A stretch of DNA of 64,000 bases from Microbaculum marinisediminis (GTDB taxonomy: Bacteria > Pseudomonadota > Alphaproteobacteria > Rhizobiales > Tepidamorphaceae). The notes under the pieces are model-generated. The model was not told where the DNA came from, made no database searches, and worked only from the letters and a program-made list of their open reading frames with translations. Location of the stretch: NCBI RefSeq assembly GCF_025397915.1, contig NZ_JALIDZ010000001.1, positions 1 through 64,000 on the forward strand, given 5' to 3'. This document shows positions 34,936 through 43,191 of this stretch, one piece after another (within the stretch, counting starts at the first letter, position 1; each line of letters opens with the position of its first letter). The position numbers and the translations under genes are program-made.

Positions 34936-36750
34936 TCACTCCGGCAGGCCGGCGGCGCGCATCAGATCGTGCATGCGGCGGCGATCGTCCGGCGAGCGGA
35001 TGAGTTCGAAGAAATTCCAGTGTTCAAGCCGGAAGGCGGGAAACCTCTCGGCCAGCCGCGCCGCCACGCGCGCGGCCTCCTCGCGCCGGCCGAGCGCCCA
35101 ATACGCCGTCGCCGCCCAGCACAGCACGGGCGGGCCGACCGGGCCATGGCGCGCGATATTTTGCTCGAAGGACGCAACGGCACCTTCGTAGTCCTGCCCG
35201 ATCGCCTTGATCACGCAGCGCAGGTTCAGATACGGCCCGTTGACGAACTGCGGATTGAGCCGAAGCGCCTGATCGATCGGATCCACGCCGAGCTCGGGAT
35301 GGCCGGACAGGGCCAGGAAGAAGGCCCGGTAGGCATGGGTGTCGGCATCGTTCGGCTGGAGGGCGTGGGCCTTGTCGATCGCGATCATCGCCTCGTCGTG
35401 GCGCCCCTGCAGCAACAGCGCCTGGGCAAGCGCCACGTAGGACCAGCCAAAGCTGTCGTCGCATTCGACCGCCTTGCGGGCCAGCGCCTCGGCGCGGGCC
35501 GCGGTTTCGGCCATGTCGACATGGCCGAAAATGGCGGAGAATCCGAGCATCCAGGAGACCCCGGCGTATCCACCGGCATAGTCCGGGGCCATCTCCATGA
35601 CCTGCTCGAACATCTCCCGGGCGGCGTTGATGCGCTCGGGAATCGGGGGAAACGGCGTCGCCTTGGCGCGGACATAGAGCTCGTAGGCATCCAGGTTGTG
35701 GGTGTGGACCCGGTGCAGGCGTTCGGTCTCGTCGCCCCGCAACCGCACCGACAGGGCCGAGACCACCTTGGCGCCAACGTCGTCCTGCAGCTCGAAGACG
35801 TTGTCGACGCTGCCGTCGTACCGCTCGGCCCAGAGATGGCCGCCGCTGAGCGCGTCGATCAGCTGCACGTTGATACGGACATGCGCGCCGGCCTTGCGCA
35901 CGCTGCCTTCCACCACGTAGCGCACCCCCAGCCGCTGCGCCGCCTCGCGGATATCCACCGACTTGCCCTTGAACACGAACGAGGAATTGCGCGCCACCAC
36001 GAACAGGCCCGAGACCTTGGACAGGTCGGTGATCAGGTCCTCGGTCATGCCGTCAGCGAAATACTCCTGTTCCGGATCGCCCGACATGTTGTCGAAGGGC
36101 AGCACCGCGACCGACGGCTTCGACGGCAGTTCGAGCGGCTCGGCGCCATTCGGCGCCGGGGCCAATACGGGGGTCGGCGCAGGGGCCGGCCCGGAGCTCG
36201 GCCCAAGGGCCGCAGGTTGCCCGCGATGGTCCCGCCAGCGCCAGATCCGGATCGGCCTGGCGATGTTCTTGGCCTCGTGCTCGCCGCCGTCTTCCCACGC
36301 GACCTCGAGGCGGTCGCGGACCTGCCGGTAGGCATCGTCCGACAGGCTGATGCCGCCGGGCTCCGACAGGGGCTCGATGCGCGCGGCGATGTTGACGCCG
36401 TTGCCGAAGATATCGTCGCCCTCGATGATGATGTCGCCGACATGCACGCCGACCCGAAGGCGGATGGCCCGGTCGTCGGCGACGCCCTGGTTGCGCGCGG
36501 CGAGCCCCTGCTGGACGGCGATGGCGCACTCCACGGCGGCGACGACCGAGGGAAACTCCAAGAGCAAACCGTCGCCCGTCGTCTTGACGATGCGGCCGCC
36601 GTGCCTGCCGATCATGGGATCGACGAGTTCGGACCGACAGGCGCGCAGCGCGGCGAGCGTGCCGATCTCGTCCGCCCCCATCAGACGCGAATAGCCGACC
36701 ACATCGGCCGCCACGATCGCTGCCAGCCTGCGTTGCGTTTCCTCCGCCAT
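34936..36750 (-). CDS. class III adenylate/guanylate cyclase with TPR domain (copy 1)
   Basis: A 604-residue cytoplasmic protein. An N-terminal CHD cyclase domain (1-175) keeps the metal aspartates D16 and D60, K56 and the transition-state pair N120/R124, so it should be active. A proline-rich linker (about 180-210), a TolB-like region (SVAVLPFDNMSGDPEQEYFADGMTEDL... near 215-320) and TPR repeats (about 355-590) follow. This architecture is greatly expanded in rhizobia. cAMP is the likely product. A second, diverged copy sits upstream on the same strand. Confidence 0.9.
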   Translation of the reverse strand: MAEETQRRLAAIVAADVVGYSRLMGADEIGTLAALRACRSELVDPMIGRHGGRIVKTTGDGLLLEFPSVVAAVECAIAVQQGLAARNQGVADDRAIRLRVGVHVGDIIIEGDDIFGNGVNIAARIEPLSEPGGISLSDDAYRQVRDRLEVAWEDGGEHEAKNIARPIRIWRWRDHRGQPAALGPSSGPAPAPTPVLAPAPNGAEPLELPSKPSVAVLPFDNMSGDPEQEYFADGMTEDLITDLSKVSGLFVVARNSSFVFKGKSVDIREAAQRLGVRYVVEGSVRKAGAHVRINVQLIDALSGGHLWAERYDGSVDNVFELQDDVGAKVVSALSVRLRGDETERLHRVHTHNLDAYELYVRAKATPFPPIPERINAAREMFEQVMEMAPDYAGGYAGVSWMLGFSAIFGHVDMAETAARAEALARKAVECDDSFGWSYVALAQALLLQGRHDEAMIAIDKAHALQPNDADTHAYRAFFLALSGHPELGVDPIDQALRLNPQFVNGPYLNLRCVIKAIGQDYEGAVASFEQNIARHGPVGPPVLCWAATAYWALGRREEAARVAARLAERFPAFRLEHWNFFELIRSPDDRRRMHDLMRAAGLPE

Positions 36751-36866
36751 GGCGGAAGTTTACCGGCGCAGCATCCAGGAATCCACGCGTAACGTGGCGG
36801 CCGGAGCGCTGCCGCGAACACGGCGCCCCCGGGCGCCGCCGACAGGCCGGACCGAGGCACGGCGCC

Positions 36867-38597
36867 CTAGTCCTCCAGACCCGCCTTTCGCAGGCCGTCG
36901 AGCAGAAGATCCATATCCGCCTCGCGCCGGTACGCGACGATGGCGCGCGCCTTCGACAGCGAAAAATCCGGACTGATCCGACGGACCTCGGCCAGCGCCT
37001 CGTGGGCGCGCCCGGTCTCGCCGAGCTGGCCGCAGGCGGCGGCGAGAAAGAACTGGGAGGGCAGCGACTCCGGATTGTGCGCCACGGCCCGCGCGATCAT
37101 TTCCACGGCTTCGCCGAAGCGGCGCATGGTGAACAGGGACTGGCCGACATAGAGCGTGTAGTAGAAGGGATAATAGGGGTTGAGCCGCTTGGCCTTCTCG
37201 ATCAGCCCGGCGACCCGTTCGGGCTGGCCGCCGAAGTGCAACACGCCGGCAAGCCCGGCGTAGGCTTCGGCATTGCCGGGCTCGACCTCGACCCAGCGCA
37301 CGGCATCGGCGATCGCCGCGTCGTGCCGCCTCTTGAAGAGATGGACGGAACTGAGCGCCTCGTAGACCAGCGGCAGCGTCGGATCGAGGTCCCTGGCTTT
37401 CCGCGCCAGCTCCTCGGCCCGGTCGAGCGCGCCGGGAACGCCCATGAACCACTCGTGCAGATAGGTCTCGGCCAGGGCCGCGTGCGCCGCGGCGTAGCCC
37501 GGGTCGAGCGCGATCGCCCTGTCGTAGAGCGTGCGGGCGGCGAGATTTCCGTCCCTCGAGAAGCGCCGATACTGCTCGCGCCCGCGAAGCAGGCAGTCAT
37601 AGGCCTCGGCGACGGTCGTTTCGACGCGGGGCGGCATCGCCCCGGCGAGCCGGACCTCGAGGCTGCGCACGATCCTGTCCGTGACATCGTCCTGGACGGC
37701 GAAGATATCGTCGAGGCCGCGGTCGTAGCGCTCGGCCCACAGATGCCCGCCCGACGCGCCGTCGATGAGCTGCGCGGTGATCCTCACGCGGTCGCCCGCC
37801 TTGCGGACGCTGCCCTCCAGCACGTAGCGGACACCGAGATCGCGGCACACGTCCTGGATCTTCACCGCCTTGCCCTTGTAGGTGAAGGTCGAGTTGCGCG
37901 CGATGACCGTCAGCCCGGCGATCTTCGAGATCTCGGTGATGATGTCCTCGGTGATGCCGTCGGCGAAATACGCCTGCTCGCTGTCGCCGCTCATGTTGTC
38001 GAAGGGCAGGACCGCGATGGACGGCCTGGCGTCGACCGGCGGCGCCGAACCCTCGGCGGCAACGGCCGCGGCCGGGCGGACGCGGCCGGGATGCCACTGC
38101 CAGACCCGCAGGGGACGATCGATGTTCTTCAGGTCGCGGGGGCCCAGGTCCTCGAAGGCCAGGTCCGTACGGTCGCGCACCTGGTCGTGGACGGCATCGG
38201 AGATGCACAGCCCGCCCGGCGGCGCGAGGCTTTCCAGACGCGCGGCGACGTTGACCCCGTCGCCATGGATGTCGTCGCCGTCGACCACCACGTCGCCGAG
38301 ATTGACCCCGCAACGCAGCGCGATACGCCGATCGGCCGGCAGCGCGGCGTTGTTCTCGGCCAGGCGGGCCTGAATCGCCGCGGCGGCGCGCACGGCGCCG
38401 ACGGCACTGGCGAACTCGGCCAGGATGCCGTCGCCCATCAGCTTGACGACGCGGCCGCCGAATTCACCGAAGGCGGGATCGACGACCTCCGTCCGCAAGG
38501 CCTTGAACGCCACAAGGACAGCCTCCTCGTCGGCCCGGACCAGCCGCGAGTAGCCGACGACATCGGCGGCGAAGATGGCGGCGAGACGGCGTTGCAT
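36867..38597 (-). CDS. class III adenylate/guanylate cyclase with TPR domain (copy 2)
   Basis: A 576-residue protein with the same layout as its neighbour: CHD cyclase domain (1-170) with D12, D56, K52 and N116/R120, TolB-like segment starting SIAVLPFDNMSGDSEQAYFADG, then TPR repeats. The paralogues differ throughout, especially in the TPR part, so this is an old duplication. Its 5' end and upstream DNA have a decayed copy at 41493-41577. Separated by 116 bp from copy 1, which may be cotranscribed. Confidence 0.9.
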   Translation of the reverse strand: MQRRLAAIFAADVVGYSRLVRADEEAVLVAFKALRTEVVDPAFGEFGGRVVKLMGDGILAEFASAVGAVRAAAAIQARLAENNAALPADRRIALRCGVNLGDVVVDGDDIHGDGVNVAARLESLAPPGGLCISDAVHDQVRDRTDLAFEDLGPRDLKNIDRPLRVWQWHPGRVRPAAAVAAEGSAPPVDARPSIAVLPFDNMSGDSEQAYFADGITEDIITEISKIAGLTVIARNSTFTYKGKAVKIQDVCRDLGVRYVLEGSVRKAGDRVRITAQLIDGASGGHLWAERYDRGLDDIFAVQDDVTDRIVRSLEVRLAGAMPPRVETTVAEAYDCLLRGREQYRRFSRDGNLAARTLYDRAIALDPGYAAAHAALAETYLHEWFMGVPGALDRAEELARKARDLDPTLPLVYEALSSVHLFKRRHDAAIADAVRWVEVEPGNAEAYAGLAGVLHFGGQPERVAGLIEKAKRLNPYYPFYYTLYVGQSLFTMRRFGEAVEMIARAVAHNPESLPSQFFLAAACGQLGETGRAHEALAEVRRISPDFSLSKARAIVAYRREADMDLLLDGLRKAGLED

Positions 38598-38639
38598 CGG
38601 CTCCCTCCGCGGCGAAGCCTAGAGCCGAAGCACGACAAT

Positions 38640-38661
38640 AGCCATCGATTGCAGAGGCCGC
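38640..38661. repeat. 22-bp direct repeat, copy 1
   Basis: A 22-bp sequence beginning AGCCATCGATTGCAGAGG, located 43 bp upstream of cyclase copy 2. It recurs identically at 41556-41577, beside the cyclase remnant, so it marks a duplication of the cyclase upstream region and is not an independent element. Confidence 0.85.
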
Positions 38662-38752
38662 AGGTCACCCAGACCCGATGGCCCCGCACGTGGCGGAAGG
38701 CGAGAAGGCCCGACGTGCGCCGCGCCATCCTGGTGACGCCGATCCCCGCAGG

Positions 38753-39604
38753 CTACGAACCGGCGGACTCGTTCGAAATGTCCTTGAGAAAATCCGCCCC
38801 GAATTCCGACTTTATGTAGTCATACTCAGGCTCGCAAACGGTCGCGATGTGCTTCTTGACCTTGTCGCTCAGAACGACCTTGCCTGACTTGGAATTGTTC
38901 TTATCTCTTATATTTTTGTATTCCATTTCATCAAGGCCGTATTTTATTTCAATATTACGCAAAATATCCTCTGGTCGAACAATTATATCCTTGAACGACA
39001 CGACGTTCACGCCCTTGAAATACTTCTTAAGAAGCGGAATGGACCGAGAATACTTTCCCCTGAGCACCTGCCCCGCATCAATGTGACCGATAATATCGTT
39101 GTCCTCAACGCTCTTACGCCTGCCCTGAACGCGCCGGACCCACATGCTTGTTCCTGAAATCATCCTCCTGACCGGATCCCTGACGATCAAGACCGGCTCG
39201 ATATCAGGCAGCAGTTTGGCCATATGCATGAAGCCGCGCTCCGGCATGGCCATATAGCTGGGAGAGGCCTCCATGAAGACGATATCGCCCCCCTTCCGCA
39301 TCAATTGCCTGTTCTTCGGCTTTTTCAGAAAAATATTCTTATACCACTCATCCGTATATGCATTATTCGGATCCAAAACATATTCTATGTAATCCTTGTA
39401 GGCCTTAGTCTTCCCTTCTGTACTGACCCATTGCCCCGACAATATTGTCTTTTTTCGCTTCTCAAATGAAAAATTCTTACGACACACCCTATCGAAATAG
39501 TGAATTTCCTTCTGGAAGGCAAATCCAACCCGAGGCTGCTGCTTGATCATAGAAAACAACCATGTGGTGCCGGCCTTTTGCGCGCCAACGATGACCAGAT
39601 CCAT
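38753..39604 (-). CDS. sulfotransferase-domain protein on a low-GC island
   Basis: A 283-residue PAPS-dependent sulfotransferase homologue: 5'-phosphosulfate loop GAQKAGTTWLF (residues 7-17) and 3'-phosphate-binding motif VRDPVRRMISG (141-151). It is probably cytoplasmic, transferring sulfate to a carbohydrate or lipid acceptor, possibly a surface polysaccharide. Base composition is far more AT-rich than the neighbours and Lys/Ile/Asn are abundant, indicating recent acquisition. Adjacent genes offer no PAPS or polysaccharide context. Confidence 0.82.
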   Translation of the reverse strand: MDLVIVGAQKAGTTWLFSMIKQQPRVGFAFQKEIHYFDRVCRKNFSFEKRKKTILSGQWVSTEGKTKAYKDYIEYVLDPNNAYTDEWYKNIFLKKPKNRQLMRKGGDIVFMEASPSYMAMPERGFMHMAKLLPDIEPVLIVRDPVRRMISGTSMWVRRVQGRRKSVEDNDIIGHIDAGQVLRGKYSRSIPLLKKYFKGVNVVSFKDIIVRPEDILRNIEIKYGLDEMEYKNIRDKNNSKSGKVVLSDKVKKHIATVCEPEYDYIKSEFGADFLKDISNESAGS

Positions 39605-40062
39605 TACACGACTCTCTTCTTCTGATTTTTTGCGACAGACGCCATTCTGAATTGAAGCTTCTTACGCGCGGCCGCTACTTACATCTCTGGCGCCGAATAG
39701 GAGTGATTTGAACGCCTGCCCCGAACGGGGTTCGATTCGACAGCGTTCCGCCGCCCCTTCGATTCACCCCGTCCATGAAATTGAACGTCGTCGCAGTCAG
39801 AGTGCCGGAGACATCTCCCGGCGGCGCCTGCGGCGTGGGACGTGCCGATCATTTAACGTGACGCCGTGTAGGCCGTAAAGAGCGCATGTCCGCTAGCACC
39901 GGGCCTACAACGGCAACCGCTGCGATATGCTAGGCTAACGGAATTGTCGCCGCTAATAGTACGAACAGGCGAGCTTGACGGCTCCGCCGGTTCCGTGCCG
40001 CCCTTCCGTCCGGTCCCGACAAATCGACCTCCCTCAGGCGGGTGACTTCTGGAGAATGCCTC
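39605..40062. other. 458-bp intergenic region at the island edge
   Basis: No gene is supported. GC content climbs from the sulfotransferase side to the oxidase side. A GTTCGATTC stretch at about 39730 resembles a tRNA T-loop but has no matching stem. The oxidase promoter probably lies near 39930-39970, where the DNA is AT-richer (CTAATAGTACG), and a GGAGA ribosome site is at 40051-40055. Confidence 0.4.
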
Positions 40063-41478
40063 ATGGCCCATGCGATTGCCCCGGAGCTCATCGCCCGGTT
40101 CGCGGCACTCGTCGGCGACAGATACGCCATCACCGACACGCACGAGATCGAGCCCTATCAGCGCGAGCGCCGCGACCTCTATCGCGGGCGCGCGCCGCTG
40201 GTGCTGCGGCCCGGCTCGGTCGCGGAGGTCTCGGCGATCCTGGCGCTCGCCAGCGAAACCGGCACCGCGGTCGTGCCGCAGGGCGGCAATACCGGGCTGG
40301 TCGGCGGACAGATCGCGCATGACGGCGAAATCGTGCTGTCGCTGTCGCGGCTGAACGCCATCCGCTCGGTCGATCCGGACAACGACACGATGACGGTCGA
40401 GGCCGGCGTCGTGCTCGACGACATCCACAAGGCGGCCGACTCGGCGGACCGGCTGTTCCCCTTGAGCCTCGGCTCGGAGGGCTCGTGCCAGATCGGCGGC
40501 AACCTGTCGACGAATGCCGGCGGAACCGCCGTACTGGCCTACGGCAACACCCGCGACCTGGTGCTCGGGCTCGAGGTGGTTCTCGCCGACGGGCGCGTGT
40601 GGAACGGGCTCAGGAGCCTTCGCAAGGACAATACCGGCTACGACCTGAAGGACCTGTTCGTCGGCGCCGAAGGCACGCTCGGTATCGTCACCGCGGCGGT
40701 GCTCAAGCTGTTCCCCAAGCCACGCGAGATGGCGACCGCGTTCGCCGCCGTCGCGAGCCCCGCCGCCGCGCTGGCGCTGTTCGCCACGGCGCGGGCCAAG
40801 GCCGGCACGCAGCTGACCGCCTGCGAGATCCTGCCGCGCGTCGGGCTCGACTTCGTGCTGCGCCACGCCGAGGGCTCCCGCGACCCGATGGCCGAGCCCC
40901 ATCCCTGGTACGTGCTGCTGGAACTGTCCTCGCCGCTGAAGGGCGCGGATGTCGACGCGATGATGCAGGCGATCCTGGAGGACGCCTTCGAGGCCGGCAC
41001 GGTGCGCGACGCGGCCGTGGCAGCGTCCGTCGCGCAGGCCGAGGCGTTCTGGCAGATCCGGCTGATGCTGTCGGAGGTGCAGCGCAAGGAAGGCGGCTCG
41101 ATCAAGAACGACGTCTCGGTGCCGGTCGGCATGGTGCCGGAGATGCTGGAGCGCGGCATCACCACCGTCAGCGCGATGATCCCCGGCGTGCGGCCCGTGC
41201 CCTTCGGCCATATCGGCGACGGCAACCTGCACTTCAACTTCTCGCAGCCCGAGGACATGGCGCGCGACGACTTCATGGCGCAATGGGGCGCGGTCACCGA
41301 CGCGATCGACGACATCGTGCTGGCGCTGAACGGCTCGATCTCGGCGGAGCACGGCATCGGCTTCATGAAGCGGAACCTGATGGAGCACATCAAGGACCCG
41401 GTCGAGCTGGAGATGATGCGCGCCATCAAGGCGACGCTCGATCCCAAGGGCATCCTCAATCCGGGCAAGGTCGTGTAG
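40063..41478 (+). CDS. FAD-linked oxidase (D-2-hydroxyacid/glycolate dehydrogenase family)
   Basis: A 471-residue VAO-family flavoprotein: PP-loop FAD-binding domain (VVPQGGNTGLVGGQ near 71-84, GSEGSCQIGGNLSTNAGGT near 135-153, GAEGTLGIVT) and C-terminal FAD-oxidase domain with the HIGDGNLHFN metal motif and the ending DPKGILNPGKVV. Homologues oxidise D-2-hydroxyglutarate, D-lactate or glycolate and pass electrons to the quinone pool or ETF. Start is ATG 40063. The last ~70 bp plus trailer are duplicated at 43081-43178. Confidence 0.9.
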   Translation: MAHAIAPELIARFAALVGDRYAITDTHEIEPYQRERRDLYRGRAPLVLRPGSVAEVSAILALASETGTAVVPQGGNTGLVGGQIAHDGEIVLSLSRLNAIRSVDPDNDTMTVEAGVVLDDIHKAADSADRLFPLSLGSEGSCQIGGNLSTNAGGTAVLAYGNTRDLVLGLEVVLADGRVWNGLRSLRKDNTGYDLKDLFVGAEGTLGIVTAAVLKLFPKPREMATAFAAVASPAAALALFATARAKAGTQLTACEILPRVGLDFVLRHAEGSRDPMAEPHPWYVLLELSSPLKGADVDAMMQAILEDAFEAGTVRDAAVAASVAQAEAFWQIRLMLSEVQRKEGGSIKNDVSVPVGMVPEMLERGITTVSAMIPGVRPVPFGHIGDGNLHFNFSQPEDMARDDFMAQWGAVTDAIDDIVLALNGSISAEHGIGFMKRNLMEHIKDPVELEMMRAIKATLDPKGILNPGKVV

Positions 41479-41498
41479 AAGCGCCGGCTTCTCCGCCG
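41415..41498 (+). repeat. 3' end of the FAD oxidase gene, direct-repeat copy A
   Basis: This 84-bp stretch covers the last codons, the stop and about 20 bp of trailer of the oxidase gene. It matches 43081-43178 (98 bp), with perfect identity in the outer blocks and a short insertion plus substitutions in the middle. The two copies flank the flavocytochrome gene. Confidence 0.85.
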
Positions 41499-41577
41499 AA
41501 TTCGCCCAACGCGGGCTCGACGACATCGGCGGCGAAGATGACCGGAGGGGACGAAAGCCATCGATTGCAGAGGCCGC
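41493..41577 (-). pseudogene. decayed remnant of a class III cyclase gene 5' end
   Basis: Read leftward this encodes VIFAADVV joined to EPALGEFGG, the start of the cyclase domain of copy 2 (IFAADVV...VDPAFGEFGG) with 25 codons missing. In copy 2 the missing 75 bp lie exactly between two CGACGAC repeats (38480-38486 and 38555-38561), so the deletion is explained by slippage between them. The 23-bp block at 41518-41540 and the 22-bp upstream block at 41556-41577 are identical to copy 2. The start codon region is also deleted. Not functional. Confidence 0.8.
41556..41577. repeat. 22-bp direct repeat, copy 2
   Basis: Identical to 38640-38661. Here it lies beside the cyclase remnant, only about 17 bp from the residual coding sequence compared with 63 bp in the intact gene, showing a second deletion that removed the start codon. 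Confidence 0.85.
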
Positions 41578-41710
41578 GATGCGCCTCCGGTTTGACCTGG
41601 AACAAACCACGCCACCGGTTTTTCTGGTTTTGTAGCCACGCGGGCGGCTTTAAAGATTGCAGGATCATGCCCAGTGGTCCGGCGGTCGAAATCGAGACAG
41701 GTCGACGACA

Positions 41711-43054
41711 GTGAAAGCCATATCCCGCGTGTTCTGGGGCGCCCTGGCGCTCCTCATCGTTCTTTGGACGGCGTTCAACCTCCAGATATTCCAGGCACGG
41801 GGCTTCTTCGCCCTGCGCAGCGACATGGTGCAGCTCACCGGCATCCTCGCCGTCGCCGCCATGAGCTTCGCCATGGTGCTGGCGCTGAGGCCGCGCTGGC
41901 CGGAAGCCCGGTTCGGCGGCCTCGACAAGATGTACCGCCTGCACAAGTGGTTCGGCATCGCCGCGCTCGTCCTCGCGGTCGTCCACTGGCTCTGGGCCAA
42001 GGGACCGAAATGGGCGGTGGGATACGGCCTGCTGTCGCGGCCGGAACGCGGGCCGCGCCCGGAAATCACCAATCCGCTGGAACAGCTCCTGTCGAGCCAG
42101 CGCGGCACGGCGGAGGGCCTCGGCGAATGGGCCTTCTACGCGGCGGTGCTGCTGATCGTGCTGGCGCTCGTTCCGCGATTTCCCTACCGCCAGTTCTACA
42201 AGACCCACAAACTCATCGCGATCGCCTACCTGGTGCTGGTGTTCCACTCGGTCGTGCTGGTGCAGTTCTCTCACTGGACCACGCCGATCGGGATCGTGGT
42301 GGCGCTGCTTCTGATCCCGGGAACCTATGCGGCGCTCGTCGCGCTGACCGGCCGGATCGGCGCCGGCCGCCAGGTGCACGGCACGATCTGCCTGTTGCGC
42401 CGCTATCCCGGCGTACGCGCCCTGGAATCGGAAATCGCCATGGAACCGGGATGGCCGGGCCACAAGACCGGCCAGTTCGCCTTCGCCACGTCGGACGCGC
42501 ACGAGGGCGCGCATCCCTACACCATCGCATCGGCCTGGGATCCGGCCGACCCGCGCATCACCTTCGTCACCAAGGCGCTCGGCGACCACACCAGCCTTCT
42601 GGCCGACAAGCTCAGCATCGGCCAGAGGGTGAAGGTCGAAGGTCCCTACGGCTGCTTCACCTTCGACGACGACCGGCCGAGGCAGATCTGGGTCGGCGGC
42701 GGCATCGGCATCACGCCGTTCATCTCCCGGATGAAGTATCTCGCGCGGGCGGAAACGGACCGCCGTGGCCAGGTCGTCGACCTCTTCCACACCACGGCGG
42801 ACGTGGACGAGGACGCCCTGGCGCGGCTGGCGGAAGACGCCAAGGCCGCCGACGTTCGACTGCACATCCTGGTGGACGCGCGGCACGGCCGGCTCAGCGG
42901 CGCGCGCATTCGCGAGGCCGTGCCGGACTGGCGCGAGGCGAGCATCTGGTTCTGCGGGCCGACCGGCTTCGGCAAGGCGCTGCGAACGGACCTGGCCGCC
43001 CACGGGTTCGACGTGGAGGCCCGGTTCCATCAGGAGCTGTTCTCGATGCGGTGA
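41711..43054 (+). CDS. ferric-reductase-like flavocytochrome b oxidoreductase
   Basis: A 447-residue membrane oxidoreductase of the FRE/NOX superfamily. Six membrane helices (about 1-225) carry the haem-ligand histidine pairs (LHKWFGIAALVLAVVHW and THKLIAIAYLVLVFHS). The FAD domain (HPYTIAS near 285) and NAD(P) domain (VGGGIGITPFISR near 335, WFCGPTGFGKAL near 415) follow. It passes electrons from NAD(P)H across the membrane to an unknown acceptor (iron, oxygen or a periplasmic protein). The GTG at 41711 is the best start. The gene is bracketed by duplicated oxidase-gene ends, suggesting insertion as a unit. Confidence 0.85.
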   Translation: MKAISRVFWGALALLIVLWTAFNLQIFQARGFFALRSDMVQLTGILAVAAMSFAMVLALRPRWPEARFGGLDKMYRLHKWFGIAALVLAVVHWLWAKGPKWAVGYGLLSRPERGPRPEITNPLEQLLSSQRGTAEGLGEWAFYAAVLLIVLALVPRFPYRQFYKTHKLIAIAYLVLVFHSVVLVQFSHWTTPIGIVVALLLIPGTYAALVALTGRIGAGRQVHGTICLLRRYPGVRALESEIAMEPGWPGHKTGQFAFATSDAHEGAHPYTIASAWDPADPRITFVTKALGDHTSLLADKLSIGQRVKVEGPYGCFTFDDDRPRQIWVGGGIGITPFISRMKYLARAETDRRGQVVDLFHTTADVDEDALARLAEDAKAADVRLHILVDARHGRLSGARIREAVPDWREASIWFCGPTGFGKALRTDLAAHGFDVEARFHQELFSMR

Positions 43055-43080
43055 TCGGGGACGCGGGTCGGACCGGAGCC

Positions 43081-43178
43081 GATGCGCGCCATCAAGACCG
43101 ACGCTCGCCCCCGATGCCCAATCCGAAGGGCATTCTCAATCCGGGCTAGGTCGTGTAGAAGCGCCGGCTTCTCCGCCG
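43081..43178 (+). pseudogene. duplicated 3' end of an FAD oxidase gene (copy B)
   Basis: A 98-bp copy of the end of the oxidase gene at 41415-41498, including the trailer. It encodes ...NPKGILNPG and then a TAG where copy A reads AAG, and it has about 14 extra bases centrally, so it may derive from a related oxidase gene and not be an exact duplicate. It begins 27 bp after the flavocytochrome stop and ends just before the ribosome site of the GNAT gene. Confidence 0.82.
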
Positions 43179-43191
43179 TCAGGAGGCGCCC

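Noticed and set aside
36751-36866. Small gene between the two cyclase genes
   Set aside because: The 116-bp gap holds only short GC-rich hairpins (CCACG...CGTGG and GGCGCC...GGCGCC types) and no open frame with a start.
39722-39790. Possible tRNA (GTTCGATTC motif)
   Set aside because: The T-loop-like sequence lacks complementary 5-bp arms and no acceptor or anticodon stem can be formed around it.
38640-41577. Composite transposon flanked by the 22-bp repeats
   Set aside because: No transposase or terminal inverted repeats are present, and the 22-bp repeats are explained by duplication of the DNA upstream of the cyclase gene.
39853-41610. 585-codon frame antisense to the FAD oxidase gene
   Set aside because: It shadows a well-supported flavoprotein gene and has the His/Arg-rich composition of a mirrored reading frame. 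Its overlap with the cyclase remnant is coincidental.
41456-43030. Long leftward frame antisense to the flavocytochrome gene
   Set aside because: Only its first ~25 codons (near 41500-41540 as placed on the strand) reflect real ancestry, as the cyclase remnant; the remainder is antisense to a clear membrane oxidoreductase.
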